From Trichopria drosophilae (taxonomy: Eukaryota; Arthropoda; Insecta; Hymenoptera; Diapriidae): 64,000 bases of DNA. This document shows positions 58,986 to 64,000 of the stretch, piece after piece (within the stretch, counting starts at the first letter, position 1; each line of letters starts with the position of its first letter). A program made the position numbers and the translations under genes. The notes beneath the pieces were generated by a model. The model did no database searches. It was not told the origin of the DNA and saw only the letters and a list, made by a program, of their open reading frames with translations. The stretch lies in contig CM059582.1 in NCBI GenBank assembly GCA_030407085.1, forward strand, positions 210,954,001 to 211,018,000, given 5' to 3'.

Positions 58986-59620
58986 ATCAAGTGTATGTAA
59001 AGGTTATGATTGTTCGTTTGTGATTGGTCACTAAGAAAACGCAAAACTCCGTTAAAACAACAGCGATTTGCTCTCTCCTGATTGGCCACTAAGGAAAGCA
59101 AGAACGATATTTTAATCAAAATGTAATTTTCTGACCAATCAGAAACCAACTATCGAAAAGATTTGTGGGATTCAGGAGGATCTAAATTATTACATGTTTT
59201 TTCTGAATTTTTCCATTTTTGATGCAAGTAGCCTATTTTTATCAGATAATAAGATGTTGATTTTTTCATCTAGGGACTTATATGTCACACAGGAATCTGT
59301 TGACTATCACTGTAATAAATTTCATGAAATTTAAGAGAAATTTAAGAAGCATATTTCATAAATGTTACTAAATATGTTCCTTAAAATATTTTCATGAACT
59401 TAAAACTGAATACGGAAGTTGCACCTCATTGGTCATAATTTCATATAGCATTGTTCGATGAAGAAGGGACAACAGCCAGTCGCGTTTCTGTTCAAGTTTG
59501 GTCAAGTGTCCTTTACGCAACTGTTCGTTGATTGGTTGATCGACCGTTCTTTCATTAAAGTCCGAATTTTACTGATGATTTAAGTTTGATAAAACGTTCG
59601 ATCAACCAATCACTGAACAC
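58986..59620. repeat. Cluster of ATTGG/CCAAT words with a 26-bp foldback
   Basis: GTGATTGGTCACTAAG (about 59019), CTGATTGGCCACTAAG (about 59078), GACCAATCAG (about 59133), ATTGGTCATAA (about 59429), GATTGGTTGATCG (about 59530) and CAACCAATCACTG (about 59603) recur on both strands. GTTCGTTGATTGGTTGATCG at 59523 pairs with CGATCAACCAATCACTGAAC ending at 59618. This could be a decayed element built of one motif or a cluster of CCAAT-factor (NF-Y) sites. Confidence 0.45.
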
Positions 59621-59879
59621 TCGAGTGCGATATATGTATATGAAATCTTTAGTATTGGAGTATATTCATCTAAAATTAAGACACCAGATATTACAATTAA
59701 TTTACTTGTGCATATTAAAAATGTATTAAATTTAAGAATATTTATAACAGTGAATTTATAAAAATACACAGGAAATGTATCTGGAAATAATTGTATAAAA
59801 TTAATAAAACTGGAGGCCATTTATACGAGGAGAAAAGTTCTCTCCAGCGTGTTTGTAGGAAGAGCGTTGCACATTTTTC
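59621..59879. other. A+T-rich DNA
   Basis: Nothing can be supported. Confidence 0.35.
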
Positions 59880-60880
59880 AACGTCACTCTCTACGTTCCG
59901 CGGTAGGCGAAGGTTAACGTTATCGATCACCAACGAAACTTTTGGAAGTAGTTTAAGCAAGTATCATTTCACGGTTTCGGTAAAATTTACGCGATCGCCA
60001 CGCCACGCGTGTCCGTGTGTATATATACGGCGTTATATGGGAGCAGCGAACACAAAAAGTCACGTCTCGGATATAATTAATGCTCTCGGTGTCCCCCTCG
60101 CGCAATCTCCCTTCATCCCGGTTCCGCGCCGCGTCGCGTCGTCGTCGGCCTCTCCCTTTTTTCTTTATTACGTTCTACCCTCATCTCTAGAGCGAACGTC
60201 ATCGTCGCCGCCGTCATTTCCGCGGCTCGCTGCGCAGTTCGCCCGCACGTCCCCTCTCCGCTCGTCATTCGCCGAAGCGTCCGTCGCATTTACGCGGAAA
60301 GTCCTAACGGTCCCTCCGTCCGTGCGTGCACGAACGATTCGCGTTGATTATTGCCGGTCGGACACGCACACGTGCGCACACACACCGTCAACTTGTGTAT
60401 ATACATGTATGGTTCGATCACGCGGTCACAACGACGGTGGCGACGTAGCGGCGGGGGCGGGAGATAGAGAGAGAGCGCTCGACGCTCCTCGTAAATCACA
60501 CGGAGATAAACGTCCGCCATTCGCAGCTATGAAGTATAGTAACCCAGTGACACGAGAAGGGGAATACGCTCTCTCTCTCTCTATATATAACGCGGTTTCG
60601 CGTACGTAAACGCACATGCGAGAACGGGGATGAACCCAAACCCGGTCGTTATTAAATATCGCTGAATAGGACAGGAATAATCGAAGGGACTAGGTAATTA
60701 ATTTGCACGAAGGGACTCGCGCGCGTTCGAGAATAATAGGGGTCCAAAGAACGAACGAGTTTTGTTATCGGATGCGAATCGCACAGTTGATCCCGAATCG
60801 AAACGACGCGTGTGCGTCTTGTGCGTAGGTGATCGATGGCCGAACGAATCGGATAAGCATCGAAAACGACCACTCAACTT
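59880..60880. promoter_or_regulatory. Strongest CG-rich island, candidate promoter and 5' exon
   Basis: CpG-rich for about 1 kb. TATA-like boxes are TATATATAC near 60020 and TATATATAA at 60582-60590, the latter directly after a (CT)7 run (60569-60582). The longest open frame in the window, 272 codons at 59791-60609, crosses it. That frame begins in A/T-rich DNA, is S/R/P/T-rich and shows no domain. It passes straight through (CT)n and TATA-like DNA. I judge it a by-product of missing stops, though a 5' coding exon cannot be excluded. At 61017-61028, AGGTCAAGGTTA holds two abutting nuclear-receptor-type half sites. Confidence 0.35.
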
Positions 60881-62023
60881 TTAATTTCATTTGGGTCGTC
60901 GCACGTTTGAAACCTTTTCTGTATAATTCCGTTTTAGCAAAATCGAGAAAAATGCGTTTTTTCGCAAATATGATAAAATCGATATTAACGGCCGCTGCTG
61001 CTACCGAAGAAATGCTAGGTCAAGGTTAACGGGATTTATCGCGGAAGCAAGTTATCAGAAACGTATCTAACGCACACAAAAAGTTTCAGAGTAATTTTCG
61101 ATGCCGGAAAGCCATTAAAGAACGTACACTCGTTCAAAAGATAACACTTGAATCGGCTATTTTTGTTTTTGAACCGACTTAAAAAAAGAAGGAGGCTTTG
61201 TATTTGATATTTTATGTGTTTTTATACGTTAGATGGCTAATTAAATTCTTGATTTCCTATATATATATATATATAATTTTACCCAATTAACTTATGAGAA
61301 AATTTGAGAGAGAAGTGGATGGGTTGCTTCATTCAACAAAACTATTTAACCTTTTTTTGAAGAGGGCCATAATTCATGGACGACAATTTATTTGGGTGAT
61401 TGTCCTGAAGTACACTGAAATGTGTCGCCAATGTTATTTGACTGTTTCGAAATGAAATACCATCATAAATATTATATTGTTGCAATTTCCTATAAATTGA
61501 TTCTTAAACTAGAATATATTGACTAACTTTTCATGCATATAGCCTAAACTTAAAATTTGTTTTTTAGTTTAAAACGAGCGTGGAAACTTGTCAAATTTGA
61601 ACAAAAATGGCTATTTAATGTATTTCTTTGCAGTAAAGTAACATAAAAATATAAATAATGTTTTGCGATGCTTTAAAAATTACTTTCAACTATGCTCTTT
61701 ATAATGTATAAGGTGAATTACGTATGAATGTTGTTTTTATATCTTATATCACTGCTTAATGTTTGTGTTTCTTTGCCAGTAAAAATTCCGGGTGATCTCC
61801 GAAGCCTCTCATTTTTGGGAATAAAAGTGAATCATCAACGTGTTAATCAAATGCTACTGCCATACAACTTTAGTATTCATTGGTCCTAAAAAGATATTAT
61901 AAGGATATTTGTTTACATCATTCGGTTATTTAATAACATTCAATAATATGTCGATTTGTGATCTCCGAAGCCTTTTTATAAAATATTTATTTTAATTGCA
62001 AAAGTTGATCATATATTCACTTG
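60881..62023. other. A+T-rich DNA with (AT)n
   Basis: An AT dinucleotide run is at 61259-61275. The phrase GTGATCTCCGAAGCCT occurs at about 61792 and again at about 61958. No gene was found. Confidence 0.4.
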
Positions 62024-62605
62024 AAACTTATTACTCTCGGGTTTTTGGGATTGCTGAATTCAAATGTGATGTCAGATTTTAAAATTTCAAAATGGCGGAT
62101 CCAATATGGTGACCAAAAATTGTACCAAATTCGATAAAGACATAATTCGATTCAACGAAATGAGCTGTTCCGATTGTCCAATGAAACAAAATTGCTTACA
62201 TTATCATTTGGGACAATTAAAATTTGTGAATAACGAGTTTGAAAAGAAAAGTAAGAAAATTGCGACTAGAAAACTTTCGTCAGGTTAGAAAAACTCGTAA
62301 ACTTTTAGCAAACAACCAAAAAGGAAAACCAGAAAATAATAATATTGTATTGTAAGATTGTAATACTATATTAAGTAGTATTTGTAAATATTGTTTTTTG
62401 TACTGGTCTAAATAAATAATTATTAATTGTAAATTTTAAACATTTAAATTTTAGAATTCGGTCCGCCATATTGGATCCGCCATCATCAATTCAGCTTATC
62501 TGTCGATGGATTCATGATCAGCGACCCCGAAAACCCCTAAATACCCAGTTTCACCTTGATCAAGTAACTTTTTAAGAATTCGGTCCGCCATAATGGATCC
62601 GCCAT
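62024..62605. repeat. GGATCCGCCAT family with inverted and tandem units
   Basis: ATGGCGGATCCAATATGG at 62092-62109 is the exact inverse of CCATATTGGATCCGCCAT at 62466-62483. A second forward unit, CCATAATGGATCCGCCAT, is at 62588-62605, 122 bp on, sharing GAATTCGGTCCG before it. GACCCCGAAAACCCC near 62523 and its complement-like GGGTTTTTGGGA near 62039 confirm the family order. The inverted arms enclose about 360 bp of non-family sequence with a broken frame, so this may be one element with a cargo. Confidence 0.7.
62106..62355 (+). pseudogene. Broken small frame between inverted repeats
   Basis: From an ATG in the left inverted repeat, 60 codons run to a TAG at 62286. The peptide includes CSDCPMKQNCLHYHLG, two close cysteine pairs with histidines that recall a small zinc-binding site. 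A +1 shift near 62235-62280 continues a basic, helix-like frame (LRLENFRQVRKTRK) to a TAA at 62353. An AATAAA follows at 62411-62416. This looks like a decayed 3' coding end with a polyadenylation signal, perhaps of the element itself. No family was assigned, and the shift could be chance. Confidence 0.3.
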
Positions 62606-64000
62606 CTTTAATTCGAAATATTTAAAAATTTATAATCGTCAACTAACATAATTTGTGATTTTTATATGTATATTGACTAATATTTAACGTGCAATATAAT
62701 AATATTCTTCATTTAATGTATAATCAATAATTAAAATTTAAGAATAGCATAGCGTTAATAACAATCACGAATTTTGCGCAACATTCGATTTTCACTTCAG
62801 AACGTACACACAACATATTTCACACAAAAAAAAATTATTTCGATAAAAAATTTGTTCGTTAAAAAATTGCGAAAACGTGTACTTTTCAGGAGAATCACCC
62901 ATTTAATTTTTACAAAAATTGTTTAACATCTCATTTTTTTGTTCCTTCTCTTGTTTATAATTTTACTTTATTGTTTTTGTTATTAAGTCAATAACCGTGT
63001 ATGTGTATACTTATTTCTTTTCTATTTTTTATGCTTGTTTCTTTTTTATGTTCAACTATATCTTTGGCAGGTATAGAGCATTGTTTATTCGAAGTTGGTA
63101 TCGTTTCGAAGGAGGTCCCATTCCTCAGCAGGGTCAAAATATGACGTCCAAAAAATTAACAAGAAGCAGAGTTTGAAGGCTTGGACATATTTTGTCCTCC
63201 CTATTAACAAAATAGCACAAAAACGCCATTTGATTTACTTTCTTTCATTTAACCTCATTTAACTCCATAAAAGAAGGATTAAGCTCTCGTGAGTATAATA
63301 TATCTCATGAGTATAATCGAAATGCATCGTCTCAATCAGCTTGTAATACGTTAACGGGGACTCAAACTTCAAGTGCGTTCGAGTGCTTTCATTTACTGTT
63401 TAGAGGTTAGATTAAAAAGGAGGCGTGGGGGTCAAACTATATCCGACCGTCGATTTTCATGATGTATTATGATGTTGAAATGTCCTGATAGTACATTGCG
63501 TATTAACCTATTAAAGGACAAAATGAACAAATTTTCGTGCTCGACTTCAGGGGCGGTGTTTTATACGAAACCGGATTTTAACAAAATCGGAACTAATTAC
63601 ATCTTACGTAAAATTGATCGATCTTTCGGAATCTGCTATTAAAAAATCAATCAAGCCCATTCCAAAAAAGTTATGCTTGGTTTTTCACAAAAAAAAACAG
63701 ATTTTTTTCAATGACAAATATTATTTAATCGGCATTCTCATATCGGAAACGGTTAAGGGTGTTCTCTCCGAGCACCGGAACGCCACGGTGGCGGCTTTGG
63801 AACTTCTAGACCGGAAGTAATCGTAGATGCAAAAATTCTCCTTCAATTTTTATGGAATCGTGCTGGAAACGCATTAATCATGAGCCCTTTCATCCAAGAA
63901 TAGACGCAAAGGCCCCTTTTTGGCAACAAAATTTTTTTAAGCCCGTAAAAAAATGATTTCCGACGACCCTTTTTGAAGGCACACGTACACAGGCTTTACG
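62606..64000. other. A+T-rich DNA to the window end
   Basis: GGGTCAAAATATGACGTCC near 63128 and GGACATATTTTGTCCTCC near 63183 form an imperfect foldback. A 68-codon plus frame at 63614-63820 has no recognised domain. It could be part of something continuing past the window, but nothing shows this. Confidence 0.33.

Noticed and set aside
59791..60609. 272-codon open frame, the longest in the window
   Set aside because: It starts in A/T-rich DNA and crosses CpG-rich, (CT)n and TATA-like sequence. It is rich in S, R, P and T with no domain. Lack of stops in CG-rich DNA explains it.
1..64000. CRISPR array, prokaryotic operon or viral genome
   Set aside because: No regularly spaced identical repeats, no ribosome-binding-site-led gene runs and no viral gene set. 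The window is eukaryotic in character.

Overview
This looks like nuclear DNA of an insect, perhaps a hymenopteran such as an ant or bee. The evidence is a short run of the insect telomere unit CCTAA, a DD41D mariner-type transposase, a tRNA-derived SINE, CG-rich islands with GAGA or CT runs inside A+T-rich DNA, and the lack of compact protein-coding genes. The lineage is inference. I found no intact gene of recognisable host function. The window is probably intergenic or intronic DNA, with several promoter-like islands that may carry untranslated first exons.

The clearest content is mobile DNA. A 2.87-kb mariner-type element lies at 27550-30415, with long composite inverted arms, a TA target duplication and a broken DD41D transposase. 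A 1.39-kb foldback element lies at 48889-50275, with 410-470-bp inverted repeats around a unique core. A 225-bp SINE at 50331-50555 sits just beyond it, with pol III A and B boxes and a target duplication of about 16 bp. A 318-bp pogo/Tigger-like MITE at 40203-40520 carries repeated binding-site-like iterons. Three copies of one unclassified family lie at about 6028-6814, 10205-10825 and 15633-16418. A hairpin-rich element with ACTTCG/CGAAGT ends spans about 42623-43733. Weaker inverted-repeat elements lie at 17718-17802 and 25842-26230. A second diffuse family, marked by CCATATTGGATCCGCCAT, is at 2594-3240, 13741-14215 and 62024-62605. In the last place it brackets a broken small reading frame.

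CG-rich, low-copy-looking islands recur every few kb (about 0.6-1.1, 5.0-5.5, 14.7-15.2, 21.6-22.6, 24.5-25.1, 31.0-32.2, 35.1-35.8, 39.2-40.1, 41.8-42.3, 47.9-48.3, 50.8-51.2, 53.0-53.5, 56.0-56.4, 57.5-57.8 and 59.9-60.9 kb). They carry GAGA/CT tracts, TATA-like boxes, homeodomain-like AATTA cores, an E2F-type site, a G-quadruplex-prone run and a few plausible splice donors. They explain most of the longer open frames, because CG-rich DNA has few stop codons. The remaining DNA is A+T-rich, with short diverged repeats and nothing I can assign.

All calls were made by reading. No similarity search, folding or splice prediction was run, and repeat boundaries are approximate unless a target duplication fixes them.
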